The notes beneath the pieces were generated by a model. It made no database searches, was not told the DNA's origin, and saw only the letters and a list, made by a program, of their open reading frames with translations. Shown one piece after another: positions 1 through 7,238 of a DNA stretch of 37,100 bases (position 1 is its first letter; each line of letters starts with the position of its first letter). The stretch is from NCBI GenBank assembly GCA_903870275.1, contig CAIQCK010000009.1, positions 1 to 37,100 of the forward strand, written 5' to 3'. The translations under genes were made by a program, and so were the position numbers. Source of the DNA: an uncultured bacterium (lineage in GTDB: Bacteria > Verrucomicrobiota > Verrucomicrobiia > CAIQCK01).

Positions 1-2570
1 ACCCACGGCCAGCCCTCGCCTCCTTTCATCCAGAGCGCGTGCCGGTAGAACGGCTGCGCATCGCCGGGCGTGACCTGCACGCGCACGTCCGGCGACGGCC
101 CGCCGACGCTGGGCCAGTCGAGCCAGAGCGTGCCGTCGCGCGTCATGCGGTCGCCCGGCGCGCCGAAGTTGATGCCGACGCGCTGGATCGGAGCGGTTTC
201 GGCCACGCCGCCCCAGGCGCTCCATTGCTCGAAGCTCTCCGGCATCGGTGCCAGCGCGAGCGAGGTGAAGACTGGATAATTGCAGGTGCAGTTGCCCGTC
301 CACGACGGCACGCTGAGCACGCCGCAGGCGGGCACGATGTTGTTGCGGCACCCGGAACGCAAGCCGCTGATGTTGATCGTGCCGCTGTCGTCGCGCTTGT
401 CGTAAAATGCCGCCGTGCCGGAGCGCAGCGTGATGAGGTTGCCGTAATCGGCACCGACGAGGTCGCAGCCGTAGGTCTTCATATATTCGCGCGCCTCCTC
501 GCGGCCGGTGATCGGATTGCGGCGCGCAAGTGGCAGCGGCTCGGCGGCCGCGGCCGGAGCCGCGGGCGGGGTTTTCGGGCCGCGCTCCAGCACCCGGCCG
601 GTATAAACATCGTTGAACGCCACCGCGTGCGCCTTCTCGTTGTATCTCCTCAACACGTCCGGGTAGCTCATGCCGGCCGGCTGCGCGTCAACCGGCTCGC
701 TGACCATGTAGCTCATCACGCCGTCCTCGACCGTGAAATAGGGAGGCAGGCCGCGGCCCGAGACGGTGTAATAACTGGGTGAGCCCATGTTCGTCCTCGG
801 CAACACCATGCCTTTGTAAAAAAGCTTGTGATGATGGAACGTGTCGCCGAACCACAGCAGGCCCAGCGGCGCGCGCACGAGCGCGTCGAAATTCGGCTGG
901 CCCGTGTAGTTCGCCGCGCCGGGCGGCGGTCCCGCGCGCACCACGAGCGTCCAGTCGCCCTCGCGCCGCACCTGTGCGCCCTCGAGTTTTGAGACTTTCT
1001 CGTCCGGCAGGCGCGCCGTCTTCACGCACAACGTGCCGCCGTAGGGCCGCAGTGAGGCAAAAGCGGTTTCGAGGAAGTTTTCTCCCACAGTGGCGGGTTC
1101 TTCGACAACGATGAGGTTCGCGAAATAGGGCGGCCATCCGAACGACGCCGGTTCTCCAACGTGCGCGGCGATCTTTTCGCCATAGAGTCCCGCCGCATCC
1201 AATTTTTTTCGAAACGCGGCAACTTTCTTCGCGTTGCGGTCCACGGCGATGACGCGCAGCTTGGGCTGCGCCGCCAGTGCTTCGGTGAGCCTGCCGTCGC
1301 CCAAACCCAACACCAGCGCGTAGCCTTCGCTCTGGCCGCTCAGTTGCAACAGGGCGCGGGCGTCTTCGCCGGAGCCGGCTGGCTGCAGTTGCCCCGCATA
1401 TCGCGCCGGCTGCACCTGTTTTTCGCCGAAGCAGTAGATGCCGCCCTCGCGCGTGACCACGAACAACCGGCTGTCCGCCGCGAGCATGGTGTGGATGGTT
1501 CCCTTGACGCCGGGAAAACCGTCGCGAAAACGAAACTCACGCGAGCCGGCACGAATCGCACCCGCCACGCCGTCCTGCACGCGATAGGTTTCCTTGCCAA
1601 TCTTGACCGTCTCCTTCACCGCGTCGCCGGGCTTCCTGCGGAGGCCAATCTGCCCGGCGGTTTGCAGTCCGCCGTCATGCACCTCCGCGTTGATCTCCGG
1701 GTCCACACAAAGTCGGCCGTCAGCGTCACTCGACAAAAACCATCCGCCCGTCTGGCTGTCCTGGCGGCCGTGGCCGAAATCGAACGACAACAATTTGCCC
1801 GTGGCCGGATCCAAAAACGCGGGAAAGGCGCGGCTGCTTGGCATGACCAGCCGCCCGCGGTTGATCAGCAGATAGCCTTGCGGCGACGGCCCGCCAAAGG
1901 ACATCGCCCCGTGCGGATGCATCAGATACAACGACCCCATGCTGTCGTTGATCCAGAGCGACTTGCCGGTCCGCGCGTCGAGCGCGTGGATGAAGATTCC
2001 CTCGAACGGCCACACGCCCGCCGCGAAAAACACGCGCCCGCCGTCGAGCACCGGCGCGCCGCGCGCGGGCCAGACCGAGATGAGCCGCTCGTTGCCGAGC
2101 ACCTTGCGGTTCGAAGGCGCGGCCTGGACTTTCCACAGCAGTTTTCCGGACGCTGCCTCAAGGCAATAGAGACAGCCGTCGTCGGAGGCGAAGTAGAGTT
2201 TCCGCTCCCACGCCACCGGCGCGAACCGCACGGGTCCGTCGGCGTAAAAGCGCCACTTCTCCGCGCCGGTCTCCGCGTCCAGCGCCGTGACGCTGTCGTT
2301 GCGCGACGACGCGACGAACATCGTCCGGCCCATCACCACCGGCTCGTAGCCGAGGTCGAACTGCAACCGCTCCTGCCGCGCCTGCCAGAACGCCGGCTTC
2401 AGCGGCGGATATTCCCGCACCCATTGCAAGTGCAACTCTTCCGGCAGCGTCTCGCCAGAGTTCGCTGTTCGTCCCGCGTCGCAGCGCCACATCGGCCAGT
2501 CCGCGGCCCCGGCATGGAGCGTGAACGCGGCCAGGGCAAGAAGAACTGAGGAAGTCTTTATGCAGGGCAT
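1..2570 (-). CDS. Exported PQQ-like beta-propeller protein with embedded methyltransferase-like domain (partial, C-terminus beyond window)
   Basis: The frame is open from the ATG at 2570 to the left edge, about 856 codons with no stop, so the end of the gene is missing. Residues 1-22 form a signal peptide (hydrophobic VLLALAAFTLHAGA, then ADWPMWR), so the protein is probably periplasmic or surface exposed. Residues 25-390 carry PQQ-propeller blades with repeated motifs such as TALDAETGAEKWRF and YCLEAASGKLLWK. Around residue 420 the string LVLGLGDGRLTEAL looks like the SAM-binding motif I of a class I methyltransferase, and a Rossmann-like stretch follows to about residue 540. A propeller-like part then resumes. 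Near residue 750 a Cys-rich segment (GCRNNIVPACGV, then NCTCNY) matches a motif I know from large Planctomycetes/Verrucomicrobia proteins of this kind. Neither substrate nor catalytic activity can be read from the sequence. The family call is firm and the function unknown. Confidence 0.85.
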   Translation of the reverse strand, partial: MPCIKTSSVLLALAAFTLHAGAADWPMWRCDAGRTANSGETLPEELHLQWVREYPPLKPAFWQARQERLQFDLGYEPVVMGRTMFVASSRNDSVTALDAETGAEKWRFYADGPVRFAPVAWERKLYFASDDGCLYCLEAASGKLLWKVQAAPSNRKVLGNERLISVWPARGAPVLDGGRVFFAAGVWPFEGIFIHALDARTGKSLWINDSMGSLYLMHPHGAMSFGGPSPQGYLLINRGRLVMPSSRAFPAFLDPATGKLLSFDFGHGRQDSQTGGWFLSSDADGRLCVDPEINAEVHDGGLQTAGQIGLRRKPGDAVKETVKIGKETYRVQDGVAGAIRAGSREFRFRDGFPGVKGTIHTMLAADSRLFVVTREGGIYCFGEKQVQPARYAGQLQPAGSGEDARALLQLSGQSEGYALVLGLGDGRLTEALAAQPKLRVIAVDRNAKKVAAFRKKLDAAGLYGEKIAAHVGEPASFGWPPYFANLIVVEEPATVGENFLETAFASLRPYGGTLCVKTARLPDEKVSKLEGAQVRREGDWTLVVRAGPPPGAANYTGQPNFDALVRAPLGLLWFGDTFHHHKLFYKGMVLPRTNMGSPSYYTVSGRGLPPYFTVEDGVMSYMVSEPVDAQPAGMSYPDVLRRYNEKAHAVAFNDVYTGRVLERGPKTPPAAPAAAAEPLPLARRNPITGREEAREYMKTYGCDLVGADYGNLITLRSGTAAFYDKRDDSGTINISGLRSGCRNNIVPACGVLSVPSWTGNCTCNYPVFTSLALAPMPESFEQWSAWGGVAETAPIQRVGINFGAPGDRMTRDGTLWLDWPSVGGPSPDVRVQVTPGDAQPFYRHALWMKGGEGWPW

Positions 2571-2692
2571 CTGGTGTTCCGATTTTTGCCGGCATAGTCG
2601 CCCACGCGCCGGTCAACGCAAGAGCAAAATCGCCGTTGCCGCTCCACAAAGTGGAACGCAAGCAATCGCTCGTGCCGGCCCGGCGGTTGCAA

Positions 2693-2733
2693 AAAAACAA
2701 CCGATGCAGCCAGCGCGAGGCTGACTGCATCGG
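2693..2733 (-). terminator. Rho-independent terminator of the superoxide dismutase gene
   Basis: Positions 2701-2733 fold into a hairpin: CCGATGCAG pairs with CTGCATCGG, then a T-G wobble and an inner CAG/CTG, with a 7-base loop. Read on the minus strand, it is followed at 2693-2700 by a T-rich run. It lies about 30 bases past the stop of the superoxide dismutase gene and in the right orientation. Confidence 0.8.
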
Positions 2734-2764
2734 TTCTGTGAAAGCGATCTGCCGCGTCGGCCTG

Positions 2765-3343
2765 CTACTTCAGGTTCTCTGCGACAAACGCCCAGTTCGC
2801 CAGCTTCCAGAATTTCTCCACGTAGCCGGCGCGCGCGTTGCGGTAATCAATGTAGTAGGCGTGCTCCCAGACATCGCAGGTCAGCAGCGCCCGTTTGCCG
2901 GCCGTCAACGGCGTGCCGGCGTTGCTGGTGCTCTCGATGGCGAGGGAACCGTCGGGATGCTTCACCAGCCAGGCCCAGCCGGAGCCGAACGTCCCCACGG
3001 CCGTGCTGGAAAACTTCTCCTGAAACTGCGCGAAGGAGCCGAACGTCTTCTTGATCGCGTCGGCCAGCGCGCCGGTCGGCTCGCCGCCGCCCTTGGGCGA
3101 GAGGCAATTCCAGTAAAACGTGTGGTTCCAGACCTGCGCGGCATTGTTGAAGACGCCGCCGGCGGCTTTCTTGACGATCTGTTCCAGCGTCAGGTTTTCA
3201 AATTCGGTGCCCGGAATGAGCTTGTTCAGGTTGGCGACGTAGGTCGCGTGGTGTTTGCCGTAATGATACTCGATGGTCTCGGCGGAAATGATCGGCGCCA
3301 AAGCGTCTTTGGCGAACGGCAGCGCGGGCAGTTTATGTTCCAT
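2765..3343 (-). CDS. sodB: Superoxide dismutase [Fe]
   Basis: Converts superoxide to oxygen and hydrogen peroxide, in the cytoplasm (no signal peptide). The 192 residues match the full length of bacterial Fe/Mn superoxide dismutase. The metal ligands are visible: His27 (in EYHYGKHH), His74 (in VWNHTFYW), and Asp157 and His161 (in DVWEHAYY). Gln70 in AAQVWNH is the active-site glutamine position typical of iron rather than manganese enzymes, and the sequence as remembered is very close to Escherichia coli SodB. The start is supported by an AGAGGAG ribosome-binding site about 9 bases upstream. The gene is monocistronic: a terminator follows it, and the upstream neighbour is divergent. Confidence 0.95.
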   Translation of the reverse strand: MEHKLPALPFAKDALAPIISAETIEYHYGKHHATYVANLNKLIPGTEFENLTLEQIVKKAAGGVFNNAAQVWNHTFYWNCLSPKGGGEPTGALADAIKKTFGSFAQFQEKFSSTAVGTFGSGWAWLVKHPDGSLAIESTSNAGTPLTAGKRALLTCDVWEHAYYIDYRNARAGYVEKFWKLANWAFVAENLK

Positions 3344-3541
3344 GACTTATATCTCCTCTGGTAACTCTCCTCTTCGTCGTTTTTGTTCAACAGCTCGGGA
3401 ATCTAGGCGACTTGTCCCGCCTGCGCAAGGGGCGGTCGTCAAAAAAAACCTCAAAATTGCCGGTCGCGCCGCCGCCCGCCGCCGCGCAGGCGGTGAAGAA
3501 TCAAACTTGCACGGACCGCGGGGCGTTGTTAGCGTTGCGTC

Positions 3542-4057
3542 GTGATCAAACGTTGGCTCGTTGTGGGTTTGTTGGCGGCGGGTGTGGCTGCGACGTCGTT
3601 CGCGCAGCGAGGCATCGAGCCGGTGAAATTCGTCAATCTCATTTACTGCCTGCCACGCACGCCGGACGGTTACGAGAAGACAAAGCCCGCCGGCGTGATG
3701 ATGAACACCGACGGGGCGCAGATCACGGAAGCGTCCCGGCAATATGCGAGCAAAGCGCATCCCAAAAAAGTCATCCGCGTCAAGATCACCGACGGCGCCT
3801 ACAATGGAAAACTCTACGCGGAGTTCAGGACCACGCAGGATTTCAACGAAGAAGGAGCCACCGGTTACTACAAGGGCTACAAGCTGGACGGCTATCCCGT
3901 GCATGAGCACTACGCCAAGCAGGACCGGCAAGGCACCATGCGCGGCGTCATCGAAGGCCGGTTCATCATCGAGATCACCGGCTACGACGTGGGGCCGGGC
4001 GAGTTGATCGAGTGGTGGCGCGAGATAGACGTCAAGCGCCTGGTTTCAATCCACTGA
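3542..4057 (+). CDS. Exported protein of unknown function
   Basis: This 171-residue protein starts at a GTG. The start is favoured because it puts a standard signal peptide at the N-terminus (MIKRWLVVGLLAAGVAATSFAQ, cleavage after AFAQ-like SFAQ); the next ATG lies past residue 50. The mature part has no motif that I recognise. It is rich in charged and aromatic residues (GYYKGYKLDGYPVHEHYAK) and ends in ELIEWWREIDVKRL. Its stop lies 41 bases before the DUF1501 gene on the same strand, so the two may be co-transcribed. A linked role is only a guess from position. The coding call rests on the signal peptide and coherent composition. Confidence 0.7.
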   Translation: MIKRWLVVGLLAAGVAATSFAQRGIEPVKFVNLIYCLPRTPDGYEKTKPAGVMMNTDGAQITEASRQYASKAHPKKVIRVKITDGAYNGKLYAEFRTTQDFNEEGATGYYKGYKLDGYPVHEHYAKQDRQGTMRGVIEGRFIIEITGYDVGPGELIEWWREIDVKRLVSIH

Positions 4058-4098
4058 AGCTTTGGGAAACGGAAGCGCGAAAACGAAAGGTCGGAGTC

Positions 4099-5253
4099 AT
4101 GAAAGCACAACCGGCGGTGACACGGCGTGAGTTCCTGCGGACCACGGGCATTAGCGGCCTTGGATTGGCGGCGGCCGGCTGGTCCGTGCCGGCGTTCGCC
4201 GCGCGACCGGCGCGGGCCCTCTCTTCGGGCGACCGCGTCCTTGTTGTCATCCAACTCAGCGGCGGCAACGACGGTCTCAACACCCTCGTGCCGTTCGCGG
4301 ACGGCGCGTACTACAGCGCGCGGCCGGTTATCGCCATCCAGCCGCGCCATGTTCTCAAACTCGGCGCGGGCCGTTATCAGGATTGTCTCGGTTTTCATCC
4401 GGGCCTGCGACCGCTGATGGAATTGTGGGAATCCGGGCGCATGGCCGTCATCAACGGCGTCGGTTATCCGAATTCGAACCGCAGCCATTTCCGCTCGCTG
4501 GAGGTGTGGCACACCGCCACGGAAAGCCACGGCGTTGAAGATGGCGGCTGGATCGGCCGCAGTTTCGACAGTAGCCGGCCGGCGCTCGCCGTCAGCGTCG
4601 GATGGGAAGCGCCGCCGGCGCTGAAGGGGCCGGGTATTGCCGGCGTTCATCTTCGTGAACCTTCCGCTGTGATTCACGCGGAGGACAACGCCGGCGAAGT
4701 CGCGCAAGCCGCGTTGGAGAAGAGCCGCGTCCTGTTGCAGCGTGCCGGACGCAGCGGCGCTGCGTATCCCGACACGCGCTTTGCTGCCGGCCTGAAACAA
4801 ATTGCCGCGCTCGTGGACGGCGGACTCGGCGCCCGCGTTTATCATCACGACATCACCGGTTTCGACACGCACGCCAGCCAGCCGGCCGCGCATGGTCGTC
4901 TCTGGAGCGAAGTCAGCGGAGGACTGCGGGCGTTTTTCGCCGATCTGGAGGCGCGCGGCCTCGCCGGCCGCGTGGTGACGGTGGGCTTCAGTGAGTTCGG
5001 CCGCCGCGTCGCCGAGAACGGCTCCTGCGGCACGGACCACGGCGCCGCCGGGCCGATGTTTGTCTGGGGCGGGCCGGTCCGCGGCGGCGTGTATGGCGAA
5101 CTGCCGAGCCTCACCGATCTCGATGACGGCGATCTGAAGTGCACCACGGATTTTCGCAGCGTCTATGCCACGCTGCTCGACGGCTGGCTCGGTGCCGATT
5201 CCAAGGCGGTGCTCGGCCGCGAGTTCTCAAAACTGCCGTTCCTCGCCGCGTAA
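4099..5253 (+). CDS. DUF1501 family protein, Tat-exported
   Basis: This 384-residue protein starts with a twin-arginine signal (TRREFLRTTGISGLGLAAAG), so it should be exported folded by the Tat system. The start ATG at 4099 is chosen over upstream in-frame codons because it puts the RR motif about 9 residues in and has a purine-rich site (AAAGGTCGGAG) before it. The body has the DUF1501 pattern: VIQLSGGNDGLNTLVPF near the mature N-terminus, then INGVGYPNSNRSHFRSLEVWHTA, DITGFDTHASQ and FSEFGRRVAENGSCGTDHG. The conserved Asp, His and Asn residues suggest an alkaline-phosphatase/sulfatase-like fold, but no substrate is established. DUF1501 genes usually sit beside a DUF1800 gene. None is seen here; the neighbour upstream is an unrelated exported protein. 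Confidence 0.9.
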   Translation: MKAQPAVTRREFLRTTGISGLGLAAAGWSVPAFAARPARALSSGDRVLVVIQLSGGNDGLNTLVPFADGAYYSARPVIAIQPRHVLKLGAGRYQDCLGFHPGLRPLMELWESGRMAVINGVGYPNSNRSHFRSLEVWHTATESHGVEDGGWIGRSFDSSRPALAVSVGWEAPPALKGPGIAGVHLREPSAVIHAEDNAGEVAQAALEKSRVLLQRAGRSGAAYPDTRFAAGLKQIAALVDGGLGARVYHHDITGFDTHASQPAAHGRLWSEVSGGLRAFFADLEARGLAGRVVTVGFSEFGRRVAENGSCGTDHGAAGPMFVWGGPVRGGVYGELPSLTDLDDGDLKCTTDFRSVYATLLDGWLGADSKAVLGREFSKLPFLAA

Positions 5254-5277
5254 GCGCGCGGAGCGGCGGCGGACAAA

Positions 5278-6429
5278 CTAGAGCTGCGCCTTTTCCAGCG
5301 ATGCGCCGGCTTCCGTTTTTTTCCCGCCGACTACGATGAGCGGAAACTTTCCGCGGTAATCGGGGCCGTGCGCGATCTTCGTGTGCACTTCGATCTGCCA
5401 TGCGAAACGCGGGTAACCCTTTTCCTTCGGCGGCGAACTCGCCGCGGCGGACGTGGTTTGTTCTTCCGGCAGCGTGAACGTGTGCGTGCCAGTGAGCGTC
5501 TCGCGCGGCTGCGCCGGGTGGTTGCTTAGAAGAACGGCGTCGTCGCGGTAACAAACGGCGGTTTGGATGCTCGTCTTGCCGCCGGAGGTCGTCCTGGCGG
5601 TTTCGTTGCAAACGAGGTTGGCGTTGAGCGCGGTGATTTGCAGGCCCGTGCAAACCGGCTGCTGGAGCAGCAGCGCGACTTCTTCGCCGAGAACAAATTG
5701 CTGCGTGTTGACGAAGATCCGCGCATCGCCGATGTGGCGGTGTACCAGAAAATAATAAATCGCCATCGCCAGCGGGATGCAGCCGAGCGCGCCGTAGATG
5801 CCGGTCGCGACGATGGCTGCCGTTTCATAAGGCGGCGTGGCGACGCTGAAGTAATGGCCGCTCGCCAGCACGCCGATGCTTTGCCAGACGCCGGTGACGA
5901 CCAGCGCCCGCTGGCCGCGCGCGGCGACGCGGCTGGCGGGCTTCAATTCAAACCAGCCGTCCGGCTGCGGCGTTGGCGGCGCCAACGGGCGCGTGGCCGT
6001 CTGCGCAAAATAGAGGCTGACCGGGACCACGAGGAAAATCATGGGAAACAGCACGAACAGATATGGCGCGAAACTGTAGTGCTTCAACAGGAACGCGTTG
6101 CCGGGTTTCGCCGGATCATAATAAGCCTCGGTGGATTGGCAGGGATGGTAATGACTGATGATTTCCTGTGCCCAGGCATAGCCGGCGCTTTCGCTAAACG
6201 GCAGGACGTTGTGGCTGGTATAAGCGACGTCGCCCACTTTATACCGATACATCACCTCCGGGCTGTAGGTGGTGCTTTTTCCGCGGTGCTCGGCAACACG
6301 CGTCGAGCGCACCTTCGCCGTGACCGGCTGGTAGGTGGTGATCTTGTGATGCTGGTCCCAGACGCCGTAGGCGCCGATGCCAACGAAGATCAGCGGGAAC
6401 GCTCCGAAGATAATGATGAACACTTTCAC
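5278..6429 (-). CDS. DUF3592-like membrane protein
   Basis: This 383-residue protein has a transmembrane segment at its N-terminus (VFIIIFGAFPLIFVGIGAYGVW). An extracytoplasmic stretch follows with the DUF3592 pattern (TTYQPVTAKVRSTRV, then YSPEVMYRYKVGDVAYTS and YYDPAKPGNAFL). A second membrane segment (YLFVLFPMIFLVVPVSLYF) and one or two more near residues 180-235 come next, and the C-terminal domain of about 140 residues is soluble and beta-rich. The GTG at 6429 is chosen because the first membrane segment then starts at once, as in relatives. An alternative GTG at 6549 overlaps the upstream stop (TAGTG) and would add 40 poorly folded, Arg-rich residues. The function of the family is unknown. 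The gene converges with the DUF1501 gene, with only 24 bases between them. Confidence 0.75.
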   Translation of the reverse strand: MKVFIIIFGAFPLIFVGIGAYGVWDQHHKITTYQPVTAKVRSTRVAEHRGKSTTYSPEVMYRYKVGDVAYTSHNVLPFSESAGYAWAQEIISHYHPCQSTEAYYDPAKPGNAFLLKHYSFAPYLFVLFPMIFLVVPVSLYFAQTATRPLAPPTPQPDGWFELKPASRVAARGQRALVVTGVWQSIGVLASGHYFSVATPPYETAAIVATGIYGALGCIPLAMAIYYFLVHRHIGDARIFVNTQQFVLGEEVALLLQQPVCTGLQITALNANLVCNETARTTSGGKTSIQTAVCYRDDAVLLSNHPAQPRETLTGTHTFTLPEEQTTSAAASSPPKEKGYPRFAWQIEVHTKIAHGPDYRGKFPLIVVGGKKTEAGASLEKAQL

Positions 6430-6548
6430 GGCGTCGCCCAATCCACGACGATGATTTTGCCGGCATCGTTCCGCGGGGTCAACGGCTTTCCGCTGCGCTT
6501 CCTGCCACAGCGTCGCTGCCAGCCATGCCGGGCGGCCTTCGCGATCCA

Positions 6549-7136
6549 CTACTTGGCGAGCGTGGCGGGCTTGTCGGGTTTTTCCAGAAAATAATAGCGG
6601 GCGTAGGCGGCGGCGATCCTCGCCGTGTTGACGACGTAGTTGTCTTCATCATCCATGCGCTTCCACGACTTCACGGGTTGGGCGATGTCGAACTGGCTCA
6701 GCACGGTGCCGTCGGCTTCGCTGAAGGTGATCAAAATCCGCGCCTCGCCCAGCGGCGGCACCGGCATTGGCTGCGCTTCGAGGCCCAGCGACATCTGGCC
6801 GCCCCTCGCGTTCGGCACGGTTTGCATCGGGCGCGGGCGCGGCATGGGCTCCTGCGGCGCGATGAAGGTCAGAAACTTGATGCTAATGACCAGCCCCTTC
6901 TTGCCCACCTTGAAATTCGGCTCTTTGCGCGACACCAGTTCCCGCTCCGTGCGCCATTGCAACAGCGATTCCGCCTGCAACGGCGTCAGCGTCGGCTCGT
7001 GCGCGACGCGAACCTCCACTTCCTTGAACTTCGGCGTGGATTTCGGTGCGGGGAAAATCGGTTTGCGGTCATCGGCGGCGGTGGCGAACAAGGCCACGCC
7101 CAGCAGTCCGCTCCAGATCAACGTCATTCGTTTCAT
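6549..7136 (-). CDS. Small exported protein of unknown function
   Basis: This 195-residue protein has a clear signal peptide (MKRMTLIWSGLLGVALFATA, then ADD) and a strong ribosome-binding site (GGAGG, 5 bases before the ATG). The mature part includes a Pro/Met-rich linker (PQEPMPRPRPMQTVP), and its C-terminal half contains ARILITFSEADGTVLSQFDIAQP and a Tyr-rich end. I do not recognise the family. It lies between the GH42-like gene and the DUF3592-like gene on the same strand, with a gap of about 100 bases upstream, so it may belong to that transcript or start its own. Confidence 0.7.
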   Translation of the reverse strand: MKRMTLIWSGLLGVALFATAADDRKPIFPAPKSTPKFKEVEVRVAHEPTLTPLQAESLLQWRTERELVSRKEPNFKVGKKGLVISIKFLTFIAPQEPMPRPRPMQTVPNARGGQMSLGLEAQPMPVPPLGEARILITFSEADGTVLSQFDIAQPVKSWKRMDDEDNYVVNTARIAAAYARYYFLEKPDKPATLAK

Positions 7137-7238
7137 GGTGCCTCCAAATCAGTGCAAGTTACTTTAAGCCACGCCGGCACGGGCGGCAATGCCGCTGTTT
7201 TCCGGGCCGCGATCGGCGGCACGGGGTGTGCTGCGGGT

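Noticed and set aside
1161..2549. Long plus-strand open frame of 462 codons opposite the PQQ-type gene
   Set aside because: Its translation is rich in Arg, Ala and His with no recognisable domain, while the minus-strand frame over the same bases gives a coherent signal peptide and propeller motifs. It is a high-GC shadow.
3380..3450. A possible promoter for the superoxide dismutase gene (TTGCGC, 17 bases, TAGATT on the minus strand)
   Set aside because: Only about half of the consensus bases are present, and promoter preferences of this host are unknown, so it is not listed as a feature.
3982..5040. Minus-strand open frame of 352 codons opposite the DUF1501 gene
   Set aside because: No signal or motif, while the plus strand has a Tat signal and family motifs.
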